DNA of 64,000 bases from Rhodoplanes serenus (GCA_009720755.1 WNKV01000012.1:1-64000), one strand, 5' to 3'; positions 35,443 to 45,004 are shown, counted from the stretch's first letter. Made by a program: numbers and translations. The notes: generated by a model not told the origin, from the letters alone.

Positions 35443-37836
35443 GTGGGACAGGTGGTGCGGCCGACATATCGAGCCTTCATCGTGCACGCCAAGGCCGACG
35501 ACGCCCTGGCGCGGGCGCTCCAGCGCGGCCTCGAAGACGTCCTCGTGCCGTGGGCGCTGATCGGGCGCGACACCCCGCAAGGGCCGGTGCCGAAGACGTT
35601 GCGGCCCTTGTTCCGGCTGCTGGCGCCCGCCCCCGCGGTGATGCCGGAGCGCACCGTGCCGGAGCGGACCGCACCGGCGGCCGACGCGTCGGCCGTCGCG
35701 GGCGAGCCGCCCGCCGCCCCGATCCCGGCCGCGGGCGAATCACCCGCGGCCGCCGAAACGCCGGCACCGGCCGCGTCGCCCACGGAGTCGTCCACCGTTT
35801 CGCCCGCCCCCGAGACGGTGGCCGCGACGCCGCCCGACACGCCGATCCTGCTCGCACCGGCTGCGCCGGTCCTGTCCGACGAGGCCGTGGCGGCGCTGGT
35901 CGAGGCCCGCCACCTGATCGTGCTGTGCTCGCCCGACGCGGCGACGAGCGAGGTCGTCGACGAGGCGGTGCGCCGCTTCAAGTCGCTCGGCCGCGGTGAC
36001 CGGGTGGTCGCCGTGCTGGCCGGCGGCGATCCGGAGGCGTCCGAGCGGACCCTGTGCCCGCCGGCGCTGGCCCGGCGGCTGCGGCCCGACGGCAGCGTCG
36101 GCGACGAGCCCGAGGAGCCGGTCGCCCCAGTGGTGATCGACGCCCGGTCGGGACGGACGCCCCCATCCGAGGTGGTGATGCGGATCGCCGCCACCCTGCT
36201 CGGGCTCGGCGTCGACGAGTTCCGTGGCCCGGCCGAGCGCGCGGTCCGCAATCGCCGCCGCCTGCGCGGCTGGCTCGGCGCCGCGGCCGCCATCCTGCTG
36301 GTGGTCGGCGGCGGCGTGGCGGTCGTGCGGTTCGCGTTGCCGGCCCATCCGCCGCTGTTCGATGCGGTGCTGGGTGGCGCCACCGAGGCGACGCTCGGCA
36401 CCCTGGCGGCGGCCGAGCGCCTCGGCCTGCCGCCCGCCGCGGCGATCGCCATCGCGGAGCCCGCCGGGGCGATGCTGCATGACCTCGCGACCATCGGCGG
36501 CGACGACCCGCGCCTCCGGCTGCGCCGCGCCGCCATCCTGCTCGCTTTCGCGCAGCACCGCGAGACCCTGGGGCTCGCCGATGGCGGGCGCGCTCGGGTC
36601 GCGGCGGTGGAGACCCTGCTCGACCCGCTGTCGGGCGAGCGGCTGGACGACCTGGAGCTGGTGCGCGAACTCGTCGGCCTCCGGCTCGCCGTGGCGACGA
36701 CGCGGCTCGCCCATGGGGAGACCGACCGGGCGCTCGCCAGCGCCCGTGCGGCGCTCGCCGGGGCCGAGCGCTTGGCCGCCCTCGATCCGTCGAGCCCCGA
36801 CCGCCAGCGCGACCTGTCGCGGGCCGCGACCGCCATGGGCGATGTGCTGGTCGCCCGCGCGGCCCTCGACGACGCATTGCGGCACTACCGGGCGGCGCTG
36901 GCTGTCCGCGACAAGCTCGCCGCGCTCGATCCGGCGAGCGCGCCGGCCCGGCGCGATCTGTCGGTCGCTCACGAGCGCATCGGCGATGTCGCAGCGGCGC
37001 GCGGTGCCCTCGACGACGCGCTGAAGAGCTACCGGGCCGGCCTGTCGCTGCGGCTCGCCGCCGTCGATCCGGCCGCCGGCGCCGGCTGGCAGCGCAGCCT
37101 GTCGATTCTCTACAACAAGATCGGCGACGCCCAGATGGCCCAAGGGGCCGTCGAGGACGCACTCGGCAGCTACCGCGCCGGGCTCGCCCTCCAGCTCGCG
37201 GTGGTCGATCGCGCCGACGCCCAGGCGCGCCGCGATCTGTCGGTGTCCTACGAGCGTATCGGCGACGTCCTCAAGGCGCAGCGCGCCCACGACGACGCGC
37301 TCGCCGCCTATCGGGCGAGCCTGGCGATCCGCGAGCGGCTCGCCGCCGGCGATCCGCCGCTCCGCCGCTGGCCGCGCGACCTGCCGGTCTCGCAGGAGCG
37401 CATCGGCGACGTCCTGATGGCGAAGGGAGCGGCCGAGGAGGCGCTGGCCGCCTACCGCACCAGCCTGGCGGCGCGCGTGCGCATCGCCACCGAGGCGCCG
37501 TCGCCGGCCGCCCAGCGCGACGTCGCGGTGGCGCAGAGCAAGATCGGCGACGCGCTCGCCGCCAAGGGACAGGGCGCCGAGGCGCTGGCGAGCTACCGGG
37601 CGGCGCTGGCGGTCAGCCAGCAGCTCGCGCTGCTCGATCCGGCCAATGTGCAGTGGCAGTGGGAGCTGGCGGTGCTGCACTGGCGGCTGGCGAGCGCCGG
37701 CGACGAGCCGGCGGAGCGGTACCGCGCCGTGGTGGTGACGCTGCGCGACCTCGCGGCTCGGCGCAAGCTGAGCCCCGAGCAATCCCGCTGGCTGCCGCTC
37801 GCCGAGCGCGAGCTGGCGAAAGCGCGCGGCCGCTGA
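35443..37836 (+). CDS. TIR-like domain / transmembrane / TPR-repeat protein
   Basis: 797 residues. N-terminal TIR-like half-domains are at 9-60 (YRAFIVHAKADDALARALQRGLE, VPWALIGRDTPQGPVPKTL) and 147-260 (RHLIVLCSPDAATSEVVDEAV, FKSLGRGDRVVAVLAGGDPEAS), interrupted by a Pro/Ala-rich linker at 61-145. One membrane helix lies at about 276-298. From about 460 there are six TPR-like repeats of 46-48 residues (RDLSVSYERIGDV pattern) and one degenerate repeat. GTG 35443 has GGGAGGG upstream and is the first start after the inserted element. The catalytic Glu region reads VVDEA where related proteins have WVNEE. Confidence 0.8.
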   Translation: MGQVVRPTYRAFIVHAKADDALARALQRGLEDVLVPWALIGRDTPQGPVPKTLRPLFRLLAPAPAVMPERTVPERTAPAADASAVAGEPPAAPIPAAGESPAAAETPAPAASPTESSTVSPAPETVAATPPDTPILLAPAAPVLSDEAVAALVEARHLIVLCSPDAATSEVVDEAVRRFKSLGRGDRVVAVLAGGDPEASERTLCPPALARRLRPDGSVGDEPEEPVAPVVIDARSGRTPPSEVVMRIAATLLGLGVDEFRGPAERAVRNRRRLRGWLGAAAAILLVVGGGVAVVRFALPAHPPLFDAVLGGATEATLGTLAAAERLGLPPAAAIAIAEPAGAMLHDLATIGGDDPRLRLRRAAILLAFAQHRETLGLADGGRARVAAVETLLDPLSGERLDDLELVRELVGLRLAVATTRLAHGETDRALASARAALAGAERLAALDPSSPDRQRDLSRAATAMGDVLVARAALDDALRHYRAALAVRDKLAALDPASAPARRDLSVAHERIGDVAAARGALDDALKSYRAGLSLRLAAVDPAAGAGWQRSLSILYNKIGDAQMAQGAVEDALGSYRAGLALQLAVVDRADAQARRDLSVSYERIGDVLKAQRAHDDALAAYRASLAIRERLAAGDPPLRRWPRDLPVSQERIGDVLMAKGAAEEALAAYRTSLAARVRIATEAPSPAAQRDVAVAQSKIGDALAAKGQGAEALASYRAALAVSQQLALLDPANVQWQWELAVLHWRLASAGDEPAERYRAVVVTLRDLAARRKLSPEQSRWLPLAERELAKARGR

Positions 37837-37840
37837 CGAC

Positions 37841-37880
37841 GAGGCGCCGCCCATGGTAGCGGCCATGGCGCCGGCGCCTC
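37841..37880. terminator. Inverted repeat between convergent genes
   Basis: GAGGCGCC (37841-37848) pairs with GGCGCCTC (37873-37880), with a further inner CCATGG pair. It sits between the TIR-TPR stop and the DUF2076 stop, so it probably acts as a bidirectional terminator. Confidence 0.45.
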
Positions 37881-37902
37881 TGATCCGTGGCGGAACGCCT
37901 CG

Positions 37903-38769
37903 TCAGGCGTAGTCGGAATCGCCGAAGTCGCCGCCGAAATCGTCGCCGCCGTCGTCCGCGCCGGGGTCCTCGTAGGCGGCGGTGCGGCGTCCGCCGATGT
38001 CGTCCACCCCGGCCTCACGCGACAGGTCACCGCCACCGGCGCCGCCGCCGAACGGCGAGCCGCCACCGGCGCCCGGATCGAGCGCGCCTTGTCCGGCCGC
38101 TCCGCCGGCCGCCGCGTGGGCGCCGCCCGTCATGCCGCGCATGGCGTCGAGCAGCAGCGAGCCGCCGATCACGCCGGCCGCCGCGGCCGCCGCCGTGCCG
38201 AGGAACGAGCCGCGGCCCCCGAAGGCACCGCCCGGCGCCGCGCCGGCGCCGCCATAACCGGGACCGCCATATCCCGCACCACCGGGGCCACCATAGCCGG
38301 GTCCGCCGCCCCACGGGGCGCCGGGCTGCGGGCCGCCCTGCGGTCCCTGGCCGTAGCCGGCGGGAGCGCCCATCGGGCCGCCCATCGCGCTGCCGGCACC
38401 GAAGCCGGTGCCGCCGGTGTTCCACCGCGAGTCGCCGCCCTCGCCGGGCCGCACGGAGGGAACCGAGCCGCGGCCCTGGCCGGGCTGCGGCCCGTCACCG
38501 CCGAACATGCCGCGCAGGCTGCCGAGGAAGCCGCCCTGCTGCTGCTGCGGCGGCGCCAGCGCCGCCTCCAGCTCGGCGATGCGCTCGTGCGCCTGGCGCA
38601 GCGCCTCGTCCTGCAACAGCGTGGTCTGCACCAGCGCATAGACGGCGTTGGGGGCGCGCGACAGCCCCTCTCGGATGGCGCGCTCCGCCTCCGGGTCGCG
38701 GGGCTCGCGTTCGAGGGTGGCGAGGCGCTGGAACAGGTCGTCGACGAGCTGGCGCTCCTGCGGGGTCAT
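37903..38769 (-). CDS. DUF2076 family protein
   Basis: 288 residues. The N-terminal 80 residues form a helical domain (MTPQERQLVDDLFQRL, ALVQTTLLQDEALRQAHERIAELE), the DUF2076 signature. This is followed by a Gly/Pro-rich low-complexity middle with GGPGYGGPGG repeats, a short hydrophobic Ala/Gly segment (FLGTAAAAAAGVIGGSLLLDAM) and an acidic end rich in DDGGDDFGGDFGDSDYA. Function unknown; members are suggested to be periplasmic ligand-binding or envelope proteins. AGGAGA precedes the ATG. Confidence 0.85.
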   Translation of the reverse strand: MTPQERQLVDDLFQRLATLEREPRDPEAERAIREGLSRAPNAVYALVQTTLLQDEALRQAHERIAELEAALAPPQQQQGGFLGSLRGMFGGDGPQPGQGRGSVPSVRPGEGGDSRWNTGGTGFGAGSAMGGPMGAPAGYGQGPQGGPQPGAPWGGGPGYGGPGGAGYGGPGYGGAGAAPGGAFGGRGSFLGTAAAAAAGVIGGSLLLDAMRGMTGGAHAAAGGAAGQGALDPGAGGGSPFGGGAGGGDLSREAGVDDIGGRRTAAYEDPGADDGGDDFGGDFGDSDYA

Positions 38770-38992
38770 CTCGGGTCTCCTGTGGCCCTAATCCATGTGG
38801 GCCACGTCCGTGTGGCCCAAGTCCGGCACGAGGGGGCCGGCGAAGAGGGCCGGCACAAAGGGTGAGCGGCGGCGGTCGCGCGGACATCCCGCCGCCGCGC
38901 CGTCTCGCGCCCCTCCAATATGGGGGGCATGGCGGCGAGCGGAATGGCGGCCGGCCCCCGTGGCAGCCTGCCGCACCTCGAAAAGCCGCCGC

Positions 38993-39850
38993 TCAGCCCA
39001 GCACCATCCCGGCCCGCGCCAGGGCGGCCGGAAAGGCGTCGCCGGCCAGATAGGCGTACTCGGCCTCGCGCAGGCCGGTCAGCGGGTCGAGGCGGACGAG
39101 CTCGGCGTCGACCCGGCCCGGATGGCACATCACCACGGCGCCGTCCGGCAGGCCGGCGAGGAAGCCCGGGAACAGCGCCGCATAGTCGGTGCCGGGCCGG
39201 AACGTGTAGGTGCCCGCGAAGGCCGGATTGGTGGGCACCCCGAGGGCGCTGGCGCGCCGCCGCAGGGCGCCGCTGAGTGCATCGAGCACCAGGCTCTTGG
39301 GATCGCCGAGCCGGGCGAGGGGGCTCGTCATCTGGCCGCATTGGCGCACCCACACGGCGGGGCCGGCCCGGCGGGCGGCGGCGAGCACCGCGTCGCGCAC
39401 CCCCGGCAGCAGGTGGACGTGCTGGTGGCCGTCGACGAAGTCCGGTGGCCGGCCGAAGGCCGCCACGAAGGCCGCCACCTGGGCGTCGACCTCGCGGGCC
39501 ACGGCGGCGCGATCGACCGGCCTCAGATGGGCGGCGACCAGCATGCGGCCGATCGGCAGGAAGGTGCCGTCGGGCGCCAGCGGCGAGAAGCCCGCCGTCA
39601 GCGGCCGGAACGGGGCCGTGAGGGTGACATGCAGCCCGATGGCGGCGCGTCCGCTCTCCCGGAACACGGCGTCGAGCCGGGCCGCCTCGGCGGCCGAGAA
39701 GGTCGGCGGCAGCACCATCACGCTGGTCGCGGTCAGGCGACCGCGCGCGATCAGGTCGAGGATGGCGTCGTCGACGCCGGGCGCGAGGCCGTAGTCGTCG
39801 GCGCACAGGATCAGCCGGCGCGCCGCCCCATGGCCGTCTGCCGCCGTCAC
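38993..39850 (-). CDS. ChbG/HpnK (YdjC-like) carbohydrate deacetylase
   Basis: 285 residues. LILCADDYGLAPGVDDAIL (metal-binding Asp pair), IGLHVTLTAPFRPL (His), DGHQHVHLLPGV (His) and VMCHPGR are the hallmarks of this family of N-acetyl-sugar or diacyl deacetylases. HpnK acts on hopanoid precursors; ChbG acts on chitooligosaccharides. The GTG start at 39850 overlaps the GT2 stop (GTGA), so the two are coupled. Together with GT2 and GtrA this suggests glycolipid synthesis, and a deacetylase with GT2/GtrA fits lipid A or hopanoid head-group modification. Confidence 0.85.
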   Translation of the reverse strand: MTAADGHGAARRLILCADDYGLAPGVDDAILDLIARGRLTATSVMVLPPTFSAAEAARLDAVFRESGRAAIGLHVTLTAPFRPLTAGFSPLAPDGTFLPIGRMLVAAHLRPVDRAAVAREVDAQVAAFVAAFGRPPDFVDGHQHVHLLPGVRDAVLAAARRAGPAVWVRQCGQMTSPLARLGDPKSLVLDALSGALRRRASALGVPTNPAFAGTYTFRPGTDYAALFPGFLAGLPDGAVVMCHPGRVDAELVRLDPLTGLREAEYAYLAGDAFPAALARAGMVLG

Positions 39851-40953
39851 GCGCGGTGCTCCGGCACGCTCGCGCCACCCTCGGCGGCGGCCGCGATGGG
39901 TGGCGCGGTCTCGGCCGGGGCAGGGGTCGTGTCGGCGCGCTTCACCTGGTGCTCGGCCACGAAGTAGACGGGCCGGCCCTTGGTCTCCGACAGGATCTTG
40001 GCGATGTACTCGCCCATCACGCCGATCATCAGGAGCTGGACGCCGCCGATCACCATCAGGCCGACGACCAGCGACGGGTAGCCGGGCACGTCGGTGCCGA
40101 ACACCAGCGCCTCGACGAGGATCTTGAGGCCGAACAGCAGGGCGGTGGCGGCGAGCGCCAGGCCGAGCAGGCTGGCGATGCGCAGCGGCGCCACCGAGAA
40201 CGCGGTCAGGCCCTCGATCGACAGACCGATCAGGGCGCCGATGTTCCAGCTCGACGCGCCGTGCTCGCGAGCCGCCGGCTCGTAGTCGATGCGCATCTGG
40301 CGGAAGCCGATCCAGCTCGCCAGCCCCTTGAAGAAGCGGTTGCGCTCCGGCAGCCGGCGCAGCGCCGCCGCGGCCCGCGGCGAGAGCAGCCGGAAGTCGC
40401 CGGCGTCCTCCGGGATCTTGTGGCGCGAGCCCCAGTTGATGAGCGAATAGAAGGCGTGGCCGCTGAGCCGGCGCGGCAGCGACTCCGTCTTGCGGTGCGC
40501 CTTGGCGGTGAAGACGACGTCGTAGCCGTCCTCGATCCAGTGGCCGGCGAGCCGCTCCACCATGGCGGGCGGGTGCTGGCCGTCGGAATCCATGAACAGG
40601 ACGGCGCCGAGCCGGGCGTGCTCCAGGCCGGCGAGCAGCGCCGCCTCCTTGCCGAAGTTGCGCGACAGCGCCACCACCTGGACGTCGATGCCGTCGGCCG
40701 GCAGCGCCGCGGCGACCGCGAGCGAGGCGTCGCGGCTGCCGTCGTCGACATAGACGACCTCGCAGGCGAGGCCCCAGCGCCGCCGCAGCCCGGCGGCGAC
40801 CGCCACCAGGCGCTGGTGCAGGGCGGCGAGCCCCTCCGCCTCGTTGTAGACCGGCATGACGATCGACAGGCCGGCGGCCGCACGGGTCGTCGCCGCGGTG
40901 CCGGACGGGTCCGTGCCCGCGTCCGGCCGCAATGCTGGTTCACCCGACGTCAT
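39847..40953 (-). CDS. Glycosyltransferase family 2 (polyprenyl-phosphate glycosyltransferase, DPM/ArnC type)
   Basis: 368 residues. GT-A domain: LSIVMPVYNEAEGLAALHQRL, VVYVDDGSRDAS, ALSRNFGKEAALLAGLEHA, LFMDSDGQHPPAMVERL (DxD-type). Two C-terminal membrane helices at about 262-285 and 302-325 match the ArnC/GtrB class, which transfers a sugar to undecaprenyl phosphate. It is coupled to the deacetylase and divergent from gtrA. The start is uncertain: ATG 40953 lies near the conserved core, while the upstream ATG at 41043 would add 30 residues. Confidence 0.88.
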   Translation of the reverse strand: MTSGEPALRPDAGTDPSGTAATTRAAAGLSIVMPVYNEAEGLAALHQRLVAVAAGLRRRWGLACEVVYVDDGSRDASLAVAAALPADGIDVQVVALSRNFGKEAALLAGLEHARLGAVLFMDSDGQHPPAMVERLAGHWIEDGYDVVFTAKAHRKTESLPRRLSGHAFYSLINWGSRHKIPEDAGDFRLLSPRAAAALRRLPERNRFFKGLASWIGFRQMRIDYEPAAREHGASSWNIGALIGLSIEGLTAFSVAPLRIASLLGLALAATALLFGLKILVEALVFGTDVPGYPSLVVGLMVIGGVQLLMIGVMGEYIAKILSETKGRPVYFVAEHQVKRADTTPAPAETAPPIAAAAEGGASVPEHRA

Positions 40954-41066
40954 GCGCTGGAAGGGTCCGTGCTGGTTGGCGATCGGGCGCCTTATAGCGC
41001 AGGCGGCCGTGCCTGTCGCGGCGGCCGGTTTCCCGGCCGGCATCCCGGCATGCTATGCGGAGCCCC

Positions 41067-41087
41067 ATGAGCGATCCCACACCATGA
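41067..41087 (+). CDS. Six-codon upstream ORF overlapping gtrA start
   Basis: ATG AGC GAT CCC ACA CCA TGA (MSDPTP) has GGAG upstream and its stop overlaps the gtrA ATG at 41084 as ATGA. It is nearly a duplication of the start of gtrA (both read CCATGAGCGA-CC). It may be a leader that couples translation, or a relic of a small tandem duplication. Not supported by conservation data. Confidence 0.3.
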   Translation: MSDPTP

Positions 41088-41656
41088 GCGAGCCGGCCCC
41101 GACCGACGCCGCACCGCCGCGGATGCCGCCCGCCGAGACGTCTCCGTCCCCCGCGACGGCGCGCCTCGTCTTCTTGCGCAAGGCGATCAGCTTCGCGCTG
41201 ATCGGCTTGGTCAACACCGCGGTCGACGCCGCCGTGTTCTTCGCCGCCTATGCGGGGCTGACGACACTGCCGGCAAGCGTGCGCGCCTTCGGGGCCGCGG
41301 CCGGCCTGTGCGGCTGCGGCGATCCCGAGGATCTGATGCTGATCGTCGCCAACGTGCTCGGCTGGATGGTCGGCGTCAGCGGCTCGTATGTGATGAACTC
41401 GACCGTCACCTTCGCGGCGGAATCGGGCCGCCGGCTGCGGCTGCGCGACTACGGCACCTTCGTGGCGTCGGGCGTGCTCGGCGCAGTCGCCAACACCGCG
41501 ACGCTGGTGCTGGTGGCCCAGACCATGCCGGTGTGGTTCGCCAAGGGCTGCGCCATCCTGGTCAGCTTCGTGGTGAACTTCACCATGTCGCACTTCGTCG
41601 TGTTCCGGCCGCGGCGCCCCGCCGCGGCCGCGGCCGATCCGTCGCGGCCGACGTGA
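41084..41656 (+). CDS. GtrA-family membrane protein
   Basis: 190 residues with four membrane segments (about 33-55, 86-106, 130-150 and 158-178), with FALIGLVNTAVDAAVFF, NVLGWMVGVSGSYVMNSTVTF and VNFTMSHFVVFRP as family marks. GtrA proteins flip or assist polyprenyl-linked sugars across the membrane, normally in partnership with a GtrB-like GT2 such as the divergent neighbour. A Cys-containing insert (LCGCGDPEDL) follows helix 1. N-terminus Pro-rich. Confidence 0.88.
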   Translation: MSEPAPTDAAPPRMPPAETSPSPATARLVFLRKAISFALIGLVNTAVDAAVFFAAYAGLTTLPASVRAFGAAAGLCGCGDPEDLMLIVANVLGWMVGVSGSYVMNSTVTFAAESGRRLRLRDYGTFVASGVLGAVANTATLVLVAQTMPVWFAKGCAILVSFVVNFTMSHFVVFRPRRPAAAAADPSRPT

Positions 41657-41663
41657 CCCGCTC

Positions 41664-42632
41664 TCAGAGCGCCGATTCGAGCCGGTCGAACAGGGGGTTC
41701 TCGCAGGCGAACACGTAGTCCAGCGGCCCCACCACCACGCTGGCGGCGCCATGGCCGCGCAGGAAGGTGGCGAGCGCGTGCACCTGGTCGGGCGGGCAGT
41801 GCAGGGTCAGCATGCCGGACGAGGTCGGGCCGCCGAACGGCGTCTCCACGCCGAACCTCTCGCGCGCCTCGGTGATCAGCGCGTCGTCGCACGCCTTGAA
41901 GCGGGTGCGCATCTCGCGGAACGAGGCGGCGCGGTCGTAGGCGGCGATGCGGTCGAGCACCAGCCGCGCCGTCTCGCGCGCCGCGTCGTCCCAGCGGGCG
42001 CCGCGCGCCGCCACGAGGTTCGCCTGCGAGCGCAGGATGACGCCGTCGTCGACGATCTTCAGCGCATTGGCGGTGAGCGTGGTGCCGGTCGAGGTGATGT
42101 CGACGATCAGCTCGGCGGTGCCGGCCGCCGGGGCGCCCTCGGTGGCGCCGGCGCTCTCGACGATGCGGTAGTCGACGATGCCGTGGCGGGCGAAGAAGGC
42201 GCGCGTGAGGTTGACATACTTGGTGGCGACCCGCATCCGCGCGTCGTTGTCGAGCCGGAACGCGGTGGCGACGTCGTCCAGATCCGCCATGGTGCGCACG
42301 TCGATCCACGCCTGCGGCACCGCCACCACCACGGTGGCGTGGCCGAAGCCGAGCGGGTGCAGCAGCACGACATGCGCATCGGCGCGCGGGATGCTCTCGC
42401 GGATCAGATCCTCGCCGGTGATGCCGAAATGCACGGTGCCGGCGGCGAGCTGCTGGGCGATCTCCGAGGCCGACAGGAACGCCACCTCGATCTCCGGCAC
42501 CCCCACCACGGTGCCGCGATACTCGCGGGCGCCGCGCGGCTTGGCGAGCTTCAGCCCGGCGCGGGCGAAATAGGTCTCGGCGTTCTCCTGGAGTCGGCCC
42601 TTGGCCGGCACCGCGATGACGAAGGCGCTCAT
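41664..42632 (-). CDS. hisG: ATP phosphoribosyltransferase
   Basis: 322 residues; the first step of histidine synthesis (ATP + PRPP). [16 protein letters not shown] opens the protein, [40 protein letters not shown] (PRPP loop) and [15 protein letters not shown] (C-terminal region) are present. It is the longer alphaproteobacterial form that still pairs with HisZ. ATG 42632 overlaps the hisZ stop (ATGA), so hisZ-hisG form a coupled operon. Confidence 0.95.
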   Translation of the reverse strand: MSAFVIAVPAKGRLQENAETYFARAGLKLAKPRGAREYRGTVVGVPEIEVAFLSASEIAQQLAAGTVHFGITGEDLIRESIPRADAHVVLLHPLGFGHATVVVAVPQAWIDVRTMADLDDVATAFRLDNDARMRVATKYVNLTRAFFARHGIVDYRIVESAGATEGAPAAGTAELIVDITSTGTTLTANALKIVDDGVILRSQANLVAARGARWDDAARETARLVLDRIAAYDRAASFREMRTRFKACDDALITEARERFGVETPFGGPTSSGMLTLHCPPDQVHALATFLRGHGAASVVVGPLDYVFACENPLFDRLESAL

Positions 42633-43780
42633 CGTGCCGCTCCCGCGCCCTCGCCGAGCGCCACCAGACGATCGATCCACACCGCGAAGCCGACCGCCGG
42701 GATCGGCGTGTCGTGGCCGAGCCGGGCGAACAGCCCGTCGTAGCGGCCACCGGCGACGAGCTGGCCGTCCACCCGACCCTGCGGATCGTGCAGCTCGAAC
42801 ACCACGCCGGTGTAATAGTCGAGACCGCGCCCGAACGCGGTGGCAAAGCGGATCGCGGCGACGTCCACCCCGGCGCGCGCCAGGAGCGCGGCGCGCTGCT
42901 CCAGGGTGTCGAGGGCGGCGGCGAGATCGAGCCGGGCGTCGGTGGCGAGCCGGCGCAGCGCCGCCGCCGCCGCGGACGGATCGCCCGCGATGGCGAAGAA
43001 GCGGCCGATGAGGTCGCGCGTCTCGGCCGGCAGGGTGGCGCTGGCGCCGAGCTCGGCCTGCTCCAGGAATCGCGCCGCGATGGCGCCGACCGAGCGGCCG
43101 CCCACCGTGGTGATGCCGGCGATCGACAGAAGGTCGGTGACCAGGGCGCGGGCCGCCTTGGGGTCCGAGTTGGCGAGCGCCGCCAGCACGCCCTGATACT
43201 CCGGCGGCCCGTTGGCGGGCGGCGCGGTGAGACGGCTCAGGTCGTCGGCCAGCACGCTCTGGCGGGTGAAGTCCTTGGCGAGGCGGCGGCGCCACACCGG
43301 CGGCAGGTCGAGCGCCTCGATCAGCGCCGCGAACAGGCCGACGTCGCCCATGCGCAGCGCCGGCCCGGTGAGCCCGTAACGCGCCGTCGCCTCCAGCGCG
43401 AGAGCGACCGCCTCGGCATCGGCCGCGGCCTTGTCGAGGCGGCCGAACGACTCGATGCCGGCCTGGAGGAACTCGCCGGAAGCGCCCGGCCGCTGCCGGA
43501 ACACCGGGCCGAGATAGCTGAATCGGGCCGGCCGCCCGGCTGCCGGGGAGGCGAGGTAGTCGAGCGCCACCGGGATGGTCAGGTCGGGCCGCAGGCAGAG
43601 ATCGTCGCCGCCGGAGTCGGGGATCAGATACATGCGGCGGCGGATGTCCTCGCCCGACAGGGCCAGGAACGGCTCCGCCGGCTGGAGGATCGCGGGCTCG
43701 ACGCGGTCGTAGCCGGCGCGCGCATAGGTGGCGGCGAGCGCCTCCGCACGCGCGTCCTTGGCGGTGGTGGATACGGACAT
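42629..43780 (-). CDS. hisZ: ATP phosphoribosyltransferase regulatory subunit HisZ
   Basis: 383 residues, a histidyl-tRNA synthetase paralogue without tRNA-charging function. [16 protein letters not shown] (motif 2-like), [23 protein letters not shown] and [19 protein letters not shown] followed by [15 protein letters not shown] are preserved HisS-like motifs; the C-terminal anticodon-binding domain is absent. It forms the HisG-HisZ enzyme and gives feedback control. GGGGA precedes ATG 43780; the longer frame up to 43915 is not supported. Confidence 0.93.
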   Translation of the reverse strand: MSVSTTAKDARAEALAATYARAGYDRVEPAILQPAEPFLALSGEDIRRRMYLIPDSGGDDLCLRPDLTIPVALDYLASPAAGRPARFSYLGPVFRQRPGASGEFLQAGIESFGRLDKAAADAEAVALALEATARYGLTGPALRMGDVGLFAALIEALDLPPVWRRRLAKDFTRQSVLADDLSRLTAPPANGPPEYQGVLAALANSDPKAARALVTDLLSIAGITTVGGRSVGAIAARFLEQAELGASATLPAETRDLIGRFFAIAGDPSAAAAALRRLATDARLDLAAALDTLEQRAALLARAGVDVAAIRFATAFGRGLDYYTGVVFELHDPQGRVDGQLVAGGRYDGLFARLGHDTPIPAVGFAVWIDRLVALGEGAGAAR

Positions 43781-43964
43781 GTCTTCCCCGGGCACCATTG
43801 GTCGGCGCCGCCTTAGCACGTCTCCGCCGGGGTTTCGATCGCGATGCGCGCCCGGACGTGCGTGCGCGGTCGGCACCGGCCGGAAGGCCGGGCGCGGTCC
43901 GGCGCGATCGTCCATCAGTATTCGTCGGGACCCTGGATCTCACGGCGAGACGTCGCCGTCCTCT

Positions 43965-44085
43965 CTGCATTGCAACATCTTGTCGTTGTGCTCTGCGATC
44001 GGCGCGGAACTCCCATGATCACTCCGTTTTAAGCGAATCGTGATTGCTTGGAACAGCCGGGTGCGTTACGGCTTTTGCAATGCAG
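43965..44085. promoter_or_regulatory. Two 11-bp inverted sites 100 bp apart upstream of the crotonase gene
   Basis: CTGCATTGCAA (43965-43975) and TTGCAATGCAG (44075-44085) are exact reverse complements. They share CTGC-N3-GCA(A/G), similar to the PhaR box CTGC-N3/4-GCAG known from PHB-metabolising alphaproteobacteria. They lie in the 411-bp region between hisZ and the enoyl-CoA hydratase. The PhaR link is inference. No gene is seen in 43781-44191. Confidence 0.4.
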
Positions 44086-44191
44086 CACGTTCGGAGCCCC
44101 CGCCGCTCCGCCATTGCGGTTGCAGAACCCCCCGCGACGCGCTTCGACAGGCGCCCGAGCCGCCCGGCTCGGTTCAGCAAGGACTGGTCTC

Positions 44192-45004
44192 ATGACCTAC
44201 GAAACCCTCATCGTCGAAACGGTCGGACGAGTCGGCCTGATCCGGCTGAACCGGCCCAAGGCGTTGAATGCTCTGAATTCGAGGCTCGCCGAAGAGCTGC
44301 GGCAGGCGTTCGCGCAGTTCGATCAGGACGACGACATCGGCTGCGTGGTCATCACCGGGACCGAGCGCGCCTTCGCGGCTGGCGCCGACATCAAGGAGAT
44401 GGCGCCGAAGTCGTTCATCGACACCTTCAAGGCCAACTACATGGCCAACTGGGACAGCCCGGCGCGCTCGCGCAAGCCCAGCATCGCGGCGGTGGCGGGC
44501 TTCGCGCTCGGCGGCGGTTGCGAGCTGGCCATGCAGTGCGACCTGATCATCGCGGCCGACAACGCCAAGTTCGGCCAGCCCGAGATCACCCTCGGCATCG
44601 TGCCGGGGCTCGGCGGCACCCAGCGCCTCACTCGTGCGCTCGGCAAGGCCAAGGCGATGGATCTGGTGCTGACCGGCCGCATGATGGACGCCGTCGAGGC
44701 GGAGCGCTGCGGGCTGGTCTCCCGCGTCGTGCCGCTCGACAAGCTGATGGACGAGGCCATGAAGGCGGCCGAGACCATCGCGTCGATGTGGCTGCCGGCC
44801 GTGATGACCGCCAAGGAGCTGGTGCAGCGCGCCCATGAGCTGCCGCTGGCCGAGGGCCTGCGCTTCGAGCGCCGCGCCTTCCACGCGATGTTCGGCACCG
44901 AGGGCCAGCGCGAGGGCATGGCGGCGTTCCTGGAGAAGCGGCCGCCGCGCTTCGACGAGCTGCACCACAAGACCCCGCCGGATCTCACCGAGGCGGCCGA
45001 GTAG
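44192..45004 (+). CDS. Enoyl-CoA hydratase (crotonase family)
   Basis: 270 residues. [11 protein letters not shown] (oxyanion hole), [15 protein letters not shown] (first catalytic Glu), [20 protein letters not shown] (second catalytic Glu) are intact, so hydratase activity is expected. It would interconvert crotonyl-CoA and 3-hydroxybutyryl-CoA, which fits the organism's ethylmalonyl-CoA or PHB metabolism, but the pathway cannot be proved. An extra tail ([18 protein letters not shown]) extends past the usual end near 257. ATG 44192; the frame continues upstream to 44048 without conservation. Confidence 0.9.
   Translation: MTYETLIVETVGRVGLIRLNRPKALNALNSRLAEELRQAFAQFDQDDDIGCVVITGTERAFAAGADIKEMAPKSFIDTFKANYMANWDSPARSRKPSIAAVAGFALGGGCELAMQCDLIIAADNAKFGQPEITLGIVPGLGGTQRLTRALGKAKAMDLVLTGRMMDAVEAERCGLVSRVVPLDKLMDEAMKAAETIASMWLPAVMTAKELVQRAHELPLAEGLRFERRAFHAMFGTEGQREGMAAFLEKRPPRFDELHHKTPPDLTEAAE

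Noticed and set aside
35443..37836. A defence island centred on the TIR-TPR protein
   Set aside because: Neighbours are an L,D-transpeptidase and a DUF2076 protein. No nuclease, restriction, CBASS or Thoeris partner is present, so immunity is not supported by context.
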